From assembly GCA_030653335.1 (NCBI GenBank), contig JAURZP010000237.1, positions 1 to 5,091 of the forward strand: a stretch of DNA of 5,091 nt, in the 5' to 3' direction. Positions 1 through 5,005 of the stretch are shown piece after piece; position 1 is the stretch's first letter; the number at the start of each line of letters is the position of its first letter. Made by a program: the position numbers and the translations under genes. The stretch comes from Methanoregula sp. (GTDB taxonomy: Archaea > Halobacteriota > Methanomicrobia > Methanomicrobiales > Methanospirillaceae). The notes below the pieces were generated by a model. The model was not told the DNA's origin. It did no database searches and saw nothing but the letters and a program-made list of their open reading frames with translations.

Positions 1-313
1 ACACGTCCTGCATCTGGTCATCGTCATATTTCAGTGAACTCTGGCAGGGATAGGTGCAGTAATCCGGGTTCTCAGAATAGTTTCCTTCACAGTCATGGAT
101 GACGAGTTCTTTGAGGCGCAGGAACTGTGTGTCGCACCCATGACTTTTGTACAGCTCAAGTGCCCGCAGGAGAAGTCGTTCCGATTTGCTCATCTTCGGC
201 TGTTGCCGGCTCGAACCCGACAAACCGAGCACCTTGATCTGCTGACAGAGATTCCTGTCCGGTACAGTGATGATGTTGAGACCAAACTTCCTTCCAACCA
301 GTGGAGCCGGCAT
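1..313 (-). CDS. Flavodoxin-fold NADPH-dependent FMN reductase / iron-sulfur flavoprotein family protein (5' part, runs off window)
   Basis: Reading the minus strand from the ATG at 313 gives 104 codons with no stop up to the window edge, so only the N-terminal half is present. Residues 28-36 (VLGLSGSSR) are the first beta strand and the phosphate-binding loop of the flavin site that opens this family. They are followed by a helix with SERLLLRALEL (about 43-53), the strand FLRLKEL (64-70) and a cysteine-containing stretch with C75, C86 and C90, then an acidic D97-D99. Family members bind FMN in the cytosol and transfer electrons; the Fe-S subgroup binds a cluster through cysteines after the second strand. 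The start is uncertain. An in-frame stop lies just upstream of the ATG at 313, and this start gives a 27-residue extension ahead of the usual beginning. A GTG at 232 would give the standard N-terminus but has no clear ribosome binding site. The substrate cannot be told. Confidence 0.82.
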   Translation of the reverse strand, partial: MPAPLVGRKFGLNIITVPDRNLCQQIKVLGLSGSSRQQPKMSKSERLLLRALELYKSHGCDTQFLRLKELVIHDCEGNYSENPDYCTYPCQSSLKYDDDQMQDV

Positions 314-404
314 GAATTATTGATCATTTATCCAGATTATCTATCTATGGGTCTGTTCTCCAAAAAATATTCAAACTGCAGGAGCCTGTATATCAATAAA
401 CGGG

Positions 405-656
405 ATGTGCCTGATGAATGAAGATGAAAAAAAGATGATTCTGGAAAATAAAAAGAAGTGTCTCTGCGAACCCTGTCCCTCATACACCGAGTGCATGCGG
501 GTGGGCAATGAATTGCTGTTCTGTGTGACAGGAAAAAGCGCTGACTGCATATTCGAAAAGAAAGGCTGCATATGTCCAAGTTGCCCGGTAAAAACAATTC
601 TTGGGTTGAAAAAAGCATACTATTGCATCAAAGGTTCAGAAACAGAACAGAAATAA
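405..656 (+). CDS. DUF2769 domain cysteine-rich small protein
   Basis: This 83-residue protein contains eleven cysteines. The pattern is C19-x-C21-x2-C24, then C30, C40 and C48, then a second C55-x-C57-x2-C60, and finally C74. Motifs such as CEPCPSY, ELLFC, GKSADC, CICPSCPV and YYC match my recollection of DUF2769, a family found mainly in methanogens with no established function. The paired CxCxxC knuckles suggest metal binding, zinc or Fe-S, but that is inference. There is no signal peptide or membrane segment, and the ends are rich in Lys and Glu, so it is probably cytosolic. The start could equally be the ATG at 414 (residue 4), which lies about 23 bases after a weak TATA-like stretch at 387-396 and would suit a leaderless message. 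It is divergent from the flavoprotein gene and lies 78 bases ahead of the lipoprotein gene on the same strand. Confidence 0.85.
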   Translation: MCLMNEDEKKMILENKKKCLCEPCPSYTECMRVGNELLFCVTGKSADCIFEKKGCICPSCPVKTILGLKKAYYCIKGSETEQK

Positions 657-699
657 TCCTCATTGAAAAAAACTGCGTCCGGGTTGCAGATACCCTTCC

Positions 700-709
700 T
701 ATATTTTTT
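700..709 (+). promoter_or_regulatory. TATA-like T-rich box ahead of the lipoprotein gene
   Basis: A TATATTTTTT stretch lies about 30 bases before the ATG at 735 and could be the archaeal TATA box for that gene. Transcription would then start near 729. That would leave the Shine-Dalgarno-like site at 719-725 outside the message, so the two signals do not agree. The run of six T at 704-709 could instead end the DUF2769 transcript. Confidence 0.35.
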
Positions 710-718
710 ATTCCGGTT

Positions 719-725
719 AAGGTGA
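719..725 (+). promoter_or_regulatory. Ribosome binding site of the lipoprotein gene
   Basis: AAGGTGA matches the core of the archaeal Shine-Dalgarno sequence (GGAGGTGAT). It ends nine bases before the ATG at 735, which supports that start over the in-frame ATG at 750. It is useful only if the transcript begins upstream of it, for example by readthrough from the DUF2769 gene. Confidence 0.5.
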
Positions 726-734
726 TGTATAACA

Positions 735-1397
735 ATGCACATATCCCGCATGCTGTTAATCACTCTGATAATCTGTGCTGCAATTTTTAGTGCAGGATGT
801 ACACAGAATTCCTCTTCACAAGTACCTGTGACTCTGGTTACTACGTCTGCACCAGTTGCAAACCCGGCACAGCTTGCCCTTACACAATCTGACGTGCCGC
901 AAGGATTTACATTAGTAGAGAGCAAGGCAAAAACTTATGCAGATGTGAGCAAACTCGCTCTGGATATTGGCTGGCAGGATGGATATATGGTCCGGTTTAT
1001 CAATCCTGTACAAGATGCGAGGGGAGCAAACGAGATCGTTCAGAGCATCGCCATCTACCCGGAACGCACCATAAAAGATGTGATTGCCATGGCAGAGCAG
1101 CAGGGCCGGTCTGATATCGATCTTACCTACACAGATATTCCGGTACAGGGTTTAGGAAATAATGCACGGGCATTTTATGGAAAGGCCAATGCACAAATTC
1201 TCCTCAAACCCACTCCGGCCAACCAGTTAATTCCCGGTATGGATAAGAATGCAGTTCCGGCAATCTTCAAAAACGATGTTGCAGAGATTATATTTTCAAA
1301 AGGAAACACTGTTGAAGTGCTCATAATGACGGGTCCCTCACCAGATACTGCATTGCTGATCGAACTGGCAAAAAAGGCATATGCAAAGATTCCCTGA
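735..1397 (+). CDS. Predicted secreted lipoprotein, function unknown
   Basis: The 220-residue product starts with a classic export signal. A short polar start (MHISR) is followed by a hydrophobic stretch (about 6-18) and a lipobox-like FSAGC, with C22 as the probable lipid-modified first residue of the mature protein. A Ser/Thr/Pro/Val-rich spacer (about 23-46) leads to a soluble domain that begins LTQSDVPQGFTLVES (49-63) and includes GWQDGY (79-84). Proteins with this 'TQSDVP-GF-L' opening occur in methanogens as hypothetical lipoproteins; I know no assigned role. There are no catalytic motifs and no cysteines after C22. The mature protein would sit on the outer face of the cell membrane. 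A hairpin and T-run follow the stop, so the transcript probably ends with this gene. Confidence 0.85.
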   Translation: MHISRMLLITLIICAAIFSAGCTQNSSSQVPVTLVTTSAPVANPAQLALTQSDVPQGFTLVESKAKTYADVSKLALDIGWQDGYMVRFINPVQDARGANEIVQSIAIYPERTIKDVIAMAEQQGRSDIDLTYTDIPVQGLGNNARAFYGKANAQILLKPTPANQLIPGMDKNAVPAIFKNDVAEIIFSKGNTVEVLIMTGPSPDTALLIELAKKAYAKIP

Positions 1398-1408
1398 ACC
1401 GCGAGTCA

Positions 1409-1454
1409 CTGGTGGATCCGGGCTATCACACCAGATTATTCCCTTGCTTTTTTT
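1409..1454 (+). terminator. Hairpin plus T-run terminator after the lipoprotein gene
   Basis: CTGGTG (1409-1414) pairs with CACCAG (1429-1434) across a 14-base loop, and seven T follow at 1448-1454. The T-run alone is the usual signal for archaeal RNA polymerase termination. The stem is short and 13 bases separate it from the T-run, so it may not matter. The position, 12-57 bases after the stop codon, is right. Confidence 0.5.
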
Positions 1455-1538
1455 ATGACGCATTATCGAATCCATCTTTTTATTTGTCCGCTTCATTGTA
1501 GAGTACGTTTCGGACCCAACATTTGATATTGGAAATAC

Positions 1539-1554
1539 TTTTTGGACTGTACGG
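1539..1554. repeat. Direct repeat copy 1 (16 bp)
   Basis: TTTTTGGACTGTACGG recurs at 1586-1601 with one difference (G to A at the 11th base). The starts of the copies are 47 bases apart. This copy continues into GTCC, making a near-palindrome of GGAC and GTCC arms at 1544-1557 that the second copy lacks. Both copies sit just past the 3' end of the minus-strand membrane gene, in a strip (1455-1604) where I see no coding sequence or RNA gene. The function is unknown; a protein-binding site or a remnant of a duplication are both possible. Confidence 0.55.
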
Positions 1555-1585
1555 TCCGCAAAGAAGGCGATCTATGCAAAATAAT

Positions 1586-1601
1586 TTTTTGGACTATACG
1601 G
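1586..1601. repeat. Direct repeat copy 2 (16 bp)
   Basis: TTTTTGGACTATACGG, 15 of 16 identical to the copy at 1539-1554. It ends three bases before the complement of the stop codon of the membrane gene (1605-1607), so it would be the first sequence of that gene's 3' untranslated region. Confidence 0.55.
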
Positions 1602-1604
1602 GAT

Positions 1605-2219
1605 TTACTTCCAGTAAGATTTGACAAAGAGCTCGTGCGTTCTTACAACGGGCGTGAAGATATACAGGATCAGCGGGAGAAGAATCAGGATGACAATAAT
1701 ATTTCCCATCCAACACGCATAAAAAGCAGAACCAAACCCGTTCCATGGGATCAAGCCGGCAAGTGCAAGCGTTAAAGATCCCCAGAGTGCCCCGCAGAGA
1801 TTGTTAAGAAAAACCCCAAAGATAAGCAAGATAACAATATCCCGCCTGCTCGTAAGCGCAGGATCTGCACGGAGTGCACGGAACGCAAGCAGGGGAATGA
1901 GAACCTGCCAGAAATCAGCAAGTGACCAGATGATGTTGATGTCGGCAGGAATCCCGCTCAGTAGTCCTGCCCCCACAAAACATCCGGCATACGCGGCGAT
2001 TGCCCCCCACATGCCAAACCAGAGTGCAAAGACAATCATCAGTGCAACTACGATATAAAACGATGAAATACCCGGCCCTTCAGCAAAGGAAAATACGGCA
2101 AACTTCGCAAGGAGCGCGTTGATACAAATAAGTAAGAAGAACAGTCCGAAGTACAGGGGAAACGGGGGATGGTTCTTTGCTGTCACAGCCACTTGCAGAT
2201 TTTCTTCTGTTATCACCAT
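1605..2219 (-). CDS. MASE1-like integral membrane sensor domain protein without an output domain
   Basis: From the ATG at 2219 the product is 204 residues and almost wholly hydrophobic. Probable membrane helices lie near 21-44, 52-70, 72-90, 99-115, 127-156 and 165-190. Small and aromatic residues stand at the helix ends (GISSFYIVVALMIVFALWFG, WSLADFWQVLIPLLAFRAL). This resembles the MASE1-like membrane region that in Methanomicrobiales, as I recall, precedes kinase, PAS or phosphatase domains. Here the protein stops at VRTHELFVKSYWK, about where an output domain would begin. It may be a free-standing sensor or transport-like protein, or the surviving front end of a larger signalling protein. 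A longer TTG start at 2243 is disfavoured because it lies only about 10 bases from the likely TATA box, whereas 2219 is about 34 away. No Shine-Dalgarno site is visible, so the leader is probably very short. Confidence 0.7.
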   Translation of the reverse strand: MVITEENLQVAVTAKNHPPFPLYFGLFFLLICINALLAKFAVFSFAEGPGISSFYIVVALMIVFALWFGMWGAIAAYAGCFVGAGLLSGIPADINIIWSLADFWQVLIPLLAFRALRADPALTSRRDIVILLIFGVFLNNLCGALWGSLTLALAGLIPWNGFGSAFYACWMGNIIVILILLPLILYIFTPVVRTHELFVKSYWK

Positions 2220-2247
2220 GAACCAGAGTACAGTACAACCCAAATCC

Positions 2248-2259
2248 TATAATATGCAT
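2248..2259. promoter_or_regulatory. TATA-like element between divergent genes
   Basis: TATAATATGCAT reads as ATGCATATTATA on the other strand, so it resembles a TATA box in both directions. It lies about 27 bases before the ATG at 2280 on the plus strand and about 34 bases before the ATG at 2219 on the minus strand. Both distances suit archaeal promoters with very short leaders. It is the only such element in the 60 bases between the two genes. Confidence 0.45.
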
Positions 2260-2279
2260 GGGTTTCATTGATTCATGAG

Positions 2280-2543
2280 ATGGAACCGCTCATAAAAATG
2301 TTCTCACGCCATAAAAGATACTGGCAGTGGATGATGCGTCCGGTCTGGAGTGCATTTCTCATCGCAGTTCTCTTTGCTGCAATCCTCCTTCCCTACTGGT
2401 GGCTTGCCGTGCAATGGTCGTACCACTTCTTTATCGATTCCGGGCTCCGGTTTACTTTTATTACAACCACATTTCTCCGTGTCCTGATCATTGCTGACAG
2501 TATATTCCTTGTACCGCATATTTCAATCCCCCCTTCAAACTGA
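2280..2543 (+). pseudogene. Two-helix membrane protein, 3' end replaced by the insertion sequence
   Basis: The ORF from the ATG at 2280 encodes 87 residues: a basic and aromatic N-terminus (HKRYWQWMMR), a membrane helix at about 22-44 and a second at about 57-80. I do not recognise the family. The left inverted repeat of the IS begins at 2499, which is codon 74. Residues 74-87 (SIFLVPHISIPPSN) and the stop would therefore be supplied by the element, and only about 73 residues belong to the original gene. Whether the truncated product is made or works is unknown. An upstream in-frame TTG at 2268 is less likely as a start because the TATA-like box at 2248-2259 would be too close. If the inverted repeat is not the IS end, this is simply a small intact membrane protein. 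Confidence 0.5.
2499..2530 (+). repeat. Left terminal inverted repeat of the IS
   Basis: Its reverse complement matches 4620-4651 at 28 of 32 positions without gaps. The inner half, CGCATATTTCAATCCC at 2515-2530, is perfect. Mismatches fall at 2500, 2504, 2511 and 2514. The repeat lies within the reading frame of the upstream membrane ORF, which it truncates. Confidence 0.8.
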
Positions 2544-2599
2544 GTGGTGAATTATTTTAAGTTGCAGGTTTCCTTCTGTTCAAATGTATTATAGCTTAG

Positions 2600-2606
2600 A
2601 TATATA
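2600..2606 (+). promoter_or_regulatory. TATA box of the transposase gene
   Basis: ATATATA, within TTAGATATATAAC (2596-2608), is centred about 23 bases before the ATG at 2626. Transcription would then begin at or next to the start codon, giving a leaderless message. No Shine-Dalgarno sequence stands ahead of 2626. Confidence 0.5.
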
Positions 2607-2625
2607 ACTCAGAAAACAATATTAT

Positions 2626-4416
2626 ATGGGGAGTATGAAATCAGAAGCCCCCGCAACCCCTAAACAGCTCCGTAAACTGAATCCCCGATTCCGGGACGGT
2701 CAGAAATTTAACAACGATTTGAAAGAGATCATCAAGACCGCCCGAAAGCGTTCAGGATACTTCACTCCGTACATCTTTCTGTTGGTAAAACACTACTCCG
2801 ACCGGTTCCATCTTGTTGACTTCATCAACAAAAAAGTCAGATGGGATGATACCCAGTGGCAGGTCAGTCCAGGCACACTCGCATTATGCCTGATCTATAT
2901 GATGTTTATGTCCGAGAATGGTCGGATCCCCCTTTATAAAGTCTCAGAACGGCTTGAAGATCTGGATTTGGATCTCCTTTTTGAAGAATCGGTTCAGCTT
3001 ACGGATTTCACCAGCCATGCCTTCGCAACACTGCTTGACAGGTTACACGAAGCAGGATGCCAGGATATTTTTACATCCATCTCATTGCAGGTCTATGAAC
3101 TCTTCGGATTACCCCGTAGTTATATACTGCATAGCGATACCACTTCTCATGTATTGCATGGAATCTATGCCATGTGTGATGAGGCAGCTCATAAAGGTCT
3201 CACCCCGGCGAATGGACATAGTAAAGATCACCGGCCGGATCTGAAACAGATAAAAACCGGCATAATCGTTGACGGCAATGGCATTGTGTTCGACGCAAAA
3301 TCGCTTGACGGCAATATGTCCGACAGCACCTGGAACACCGAAGCCATCCAACGTTTAAAGGGAATCTTGGGAGATCAATTATCTGAATATATCTATATCG
3401 CCGATTCCAAGTTGGTCAACCTGAAAAACTTCAAGGAGATGACGTCATCAGAAACACCGCTCTGGTTTATATCGCTTATCCCGGCAAATTTCCACAATAA
3501 AGTATCATCACGGCTCCGTGATCTGGCATATCGTGAAAATGCATGGACTGAGTTAGGTGCCTGTTGTGTGAATACAAATGGGAAAGACCGGGCAACTTAT
3601 GCCGTGCAGGAATTTTCCGAGTTGATCGATGGACATTCTTACCGTATTTTGATCTACCGGACGAACAAGTCGGATAAGATGACTGAGAAACGACTCAAAA
3701 CAGAACGAGACGACCTGCGTATACACGCCACAGAGAAATTTAAAGAGACATATGCCTGTGATGCAGATGCTCTGAAGGATATTCGAGTGTTCCTGAAGGA
3801 GAAGAACCGAGGCAGATATCAGGTTCTTCTGGAGTCAATACCGGAAACGCACATTAAAAAATCTGCCGGGAGACCCCCGAAGAACCCGCGCCCTCAAGAA
3901 TCTACGACAGTATTCCGGGTCAAAGTTATTGATGTTATCCCTGTAAATGAACGCATTCTGAAATACCGGCAGGAAGCTGAATCGTTTGCTCTGATCACCA
4001 ATGTTTCTGCTGATAAACTGGTCAACCGAGACGTCTTGCTCCGTTATAAAGGTCAGTGGAGGGTTGAGAATTTGTTCAGTAGGCTCAAGAAGCCGATGTT
4101 AGTCGATACCCTATTTCTGAAAAATCCAGATCGTATCGAAGCGTTGATGATGCTTACCTATATTGCGTTACTCTTTCAGGCAGTTATACAGGCTATGGCA
4201 CGAGACCGGTCGCTAAATTTTTTTGAACTTCCGCATATCGAGTATGCTAAACGACCGATGGACAATCCGACGTATGGGCTTATCGAATGGTTATTCAAAC
4301 CATTTTTGGTGAGTTCTGAAAGGAGTTTTAGAGAGTTAACATATTCTGGAAAGGAACCGGGGGTTTATTTGAAATTTCTGAATTATCTGGTCGACATGGA
4401 AAATAACAAAATCTGA
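2626..4416 (+). CDS. IS1634-family DDE transposase
   Basis: The 596-residue protein is full length for an IS1634-type transposase, which cuts and joins the IS ends through a metal-binding DDE active site with an RNase H fold. D171 lies in HSDTTSH after a strand. D260 lies in YIYIADSK. E481 lies in the signature Y474-x3-W478-x2-E481-x2-F484-x3-K488, with K488 seven residues after the glutamate as in IS4-like enzymes. The DGNMSDST stretch (228-235) matches the conserved G-x-x-S-D motif between the first two acids. The N-terminal 150 residues are presumably the end-binding domain. A basic, variable insert (about 350-425, with KKSAGRPPKNPRP) lies between D260 and E481. There are no internal stops or frameshifts, so the gene may be active. 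A start at M4 (2635) is possible, but the TATA spacing favours 2626. Confidence 0.95.
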   Translation: MGSMKSEAPATPKQLRKLNPRFRDGQKFNNDLKEIIKTARKRSGYFTPYIFLLVKHYSDRFHLVDFINKKVRWDDTQWQVSPGTLALCLIYMMFMSENGRIPLYKVSERLEDLDLDLLFEESVQLTDFTSHAFATLLDRLHEAGCQDIFTSISLQVYELFGLPRSYILHSDTTSHVLHGIYAMCDEAAHKGLTPANGHSKDHRPDLKQIKTGIIVDGNGIVFDAKSLDGNMSDSTWNTEAIQRLKGILGDQLSEYIYIADSKLVNLKNFKEMTSSETPLWFISLIPANFHNKVSSRLRDLAYRENAWTELGACCVNTNGKDRATYAVQEFSELIDGHSYRILIYRTNKSDKMTEKRLKTERDDLRIHATEKFKETYACDADALKDIRVFLKEKNRGRYQVLLESIPETHIKKSAGRPPKNPRPQESTTVFRVKVIDVIPVNERILKYRQEAESFALITNVSADKLVNRDVLLRYKGQWRVENLFSRLKKPMLVDTLFLKNPDRIEALMMLTYIALLFQAVIQAMARDRSLNFFELPHIEYAKRPMDNPTYGLIEWLFKPFLVSSERSFRELTYSGKEPGVYLKFLNYLVDMENNKI

Positions 4417-4619
4417 TTCTGGGATGTGAAGCATTAATGAGGGTTTTAGCTTGGGCTGTCGATATTTTGACCGGTTTGTCACTTTGGTGAGGTTTTCTTC
4501 AGTTTGTATTCTCGTTTTCACAGTGATTGATGCTTGTTTCGTTGTAACTACAATTGTCTGACTGGCATTTCTCTTTGTCAATGTCCGACTTGTCTAATAT
4601 TATGGGAAAATTATCGGAA
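4417..4619. other. Noncoding 3' segment of the IS
   Basis: These 203 bases lie between the transposase stop and the right inverted repeat. The only open frames, a minus-strand one reaching back into the transposase and a plus-strand one from 4534, show no protein-like character in this stretch. Short T-runs (4444-4447, 4465-4468, 4493-4496) could end the transposase transcript, but no strong hairpin is visible. Confidence 0.5.
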
Positions 4620-4651
4620 GGGATTGAAATATGCGCTAAAAGGAACATATT
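4620..4651 (-). repeat. Right terminal inverted repeat of the IS
   Basis: Inverted partner of 2499-2530, starting with the perfect half GGGATTGAAATATGCG (4620-4635). Read outward it contains AAATATGC, a weak TATA-like sequence about 33 bases before the ATG at 4663. The element's edge could therefore drive the neighbouring gene; that is inference. Confidence 0.8.
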
Positions 4652-4662
4652 CAGTAATAAAA

Positions 4663-4956
4663 ATGGAAAAAGAAATCGGAAATTTAAAAATATTTCTTGA
4701 TACTCTTCTCTCCGGAAATAAACCTTTCAGAATTTTTGGTCTCCCTAATCTTGTGACAGATAATTTTGCGAACGTTTTCGCAATTGATCTTCACACAAAC
4801 CATAAATTTAACATGGAAATTACCCCGAAAACGATACGAGTATACCTCTATAAAAATAGTTGTGGAAATGTCTTGACAAGACTAATGACAAATTTACAAC
4901 AATTCTATGACTCACAAATTACATTGAGAGGTAGCGACAATGAACAACTTATCTAA
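4663..4956 (+). CDS. Hypothetical protein in AT-rich DNA
   Basis: The 97-residue product from the ATG at 4663 is not one I recognise. Its sequence suggests an alpha/beta protein: a helix (about 1-16), strands near 22-27 (FRIFGL), 38-43 (VFAIDL), 49-53 and 57-64 (TIRVYLYK), then a helix (about 69-84, NVLTRLMTNLQQFYDS). There are no signal peptide, membrane helix, metal-binding cluster or catalytic motif. The frame stays open upstream to 4534, but that part crosses the IS repeat and looks non-coding, so I start at 4663, twelve bases outside the repeat. There is no good ribosome binding site at the usual distance. Codons are strongly A/T-ending, unlike the genes left of the IS, which suggests a different origin. 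Its 3' end overlaps a possible short downstream ORF. Confidence 0.55.
   Translation: MEKEIGNLKIFLDTLLSGNKPFRIFGLPNLVTDNFANVFAIDLHTNHKFNMEITPKTIRVYLYKNSCGNVLTRLMTNLQQFYDSQITLRGSDNEQLI
4927..4932 (+). promoter_or_regulatory. Shine-Dalgarno-like site inside the end of the AT-rich gene
   Basis: AGAGGT ends seven bases before the ATG at 4940. This is good spacing for translation coupled to the upstream gene, which stops at 4956. Confidence 0.4.
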
Positions 4957-5005
4957 TAGTACTAAATTGATCGTATCAATTCACGTTTTAGATGCGATTC
5001 AATAA
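4940..5005 (+). CDS. Very short ORF overlapping the preceding gene, possibly a broken gene start
   Basis: An ATG behind a good Shine-Dalgarno-like site opens a 21-codon frame (MNNLSNSTKLIVSIHVLDAI plus Q, then TAA). It overlaps the upstream gene by 17 bases, an arrangement typical of co-translated partners. The frame reopens after the TAA for 14 codons and stops again. It may be the decayed start of a lost partner gene, a leader peptide, or chance. No homology is recognised. Confidence 0.2.
   Translation: MNNLSNSTKLIVSIHVLDAIQ
4965..4981. repeat. Perfect 7-bp inverted repeat with 3-base loop
   Basis: AATTGAT and ATCAATT flank CGT. The symmetry could be a dimeric regulator's operator or a small hairpin. 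It lies just after the stop of the 97-aa gene and inside the very short ORF. There is no T-run directly after it, so it is a poor terminator candidate. Confidence 0.35.

Larger units (their letters stand above)
2499..4651 (+). mobile_element. IS1634-family insertion sequence, apparently complete
   Basis: A single long transposase gene (2626-4416) lies between two inverted 32-base sequences that match at 28 of 32 positions, giving an element of about 2153 bases. There are 95 bases between the left repeat and the transposase start and 203 between its stop and the right repeat. The central 16 bases of the repeats are identical, and the differences are in the outer half. I see no clear target-site duplication. 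CAGTA occurs at 2498-2502 and again at 4652-4656, but using it would make the two ends unequal by four bases. IS1634-type elements are known for target duplications of variable and sometimes very long size, so a simple short one need not be present. The true outer ends may differ from those given by a few bases. Confidence 0.75.

Noticed and set aside
95..421. Plus-strand ORF of 108 codons.
   Set aside because: It lies opposite the flavoprotein gene, whose minus-strand reading has a clear family motif (SGSSR and following helix). The plus-strand protein resembles nothing.
620..925. Minus-strand ORF of 101 codons.
   Set aside because: It is antisense to the ribosome binding site, signal peptide and first third of the lipoprotein gene, whose lipobox and start signals are convincing.
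1801..2058. Plus-strand ORF of 85 codons, and another at 1542-1775.
   Set aside because: Both are antisense to the hydrophobic membrane gene and give low-complexity, unlikely proteins.
2515..2530. TTTCAATCCC / GGGATTGAAA resembles the ends of archaeal CRISPR repeats.
   Set aside because: There are only two copies, inverted, about 2.1 kb apart and flanking a transposase gene, with no regular spacing or spacers. Terminal inverted repeats explain them better.
2566..4504. A direct match of 13 of 15 bases between 2566-2580 and 4490-4504, inside the IS.
   Set aside because: It is same-strand, short and T-rich, and the inverted repeat further out is far stronger, so it is not taken as an IS end.
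4336..4581. Minus-strand ORF of 81 codons overlapping the transposase end.
   Set aside because: It is antisense to the transposase and its IS tail, with a Thr/Lys-rich composition and no recognisable domain. It could only be an antisense product and nothing supports that.
2498..4656. CAGTA at 2498-2502 and 4652-4656 as a target-site duplication.
   Set aside because: Using it makes the two IS ends differ by four bases relative to the ungapped repeat alignment, and a five-base match in this setting can easily be chance.
4534..4662. Longer start for the AT-rich gene, adding 43 residues.
   Set aside because: The added stretch crosses the right IS repeat and the noncoding IS tail, and has an unlikely composition with clustered cysteines and no start signals.
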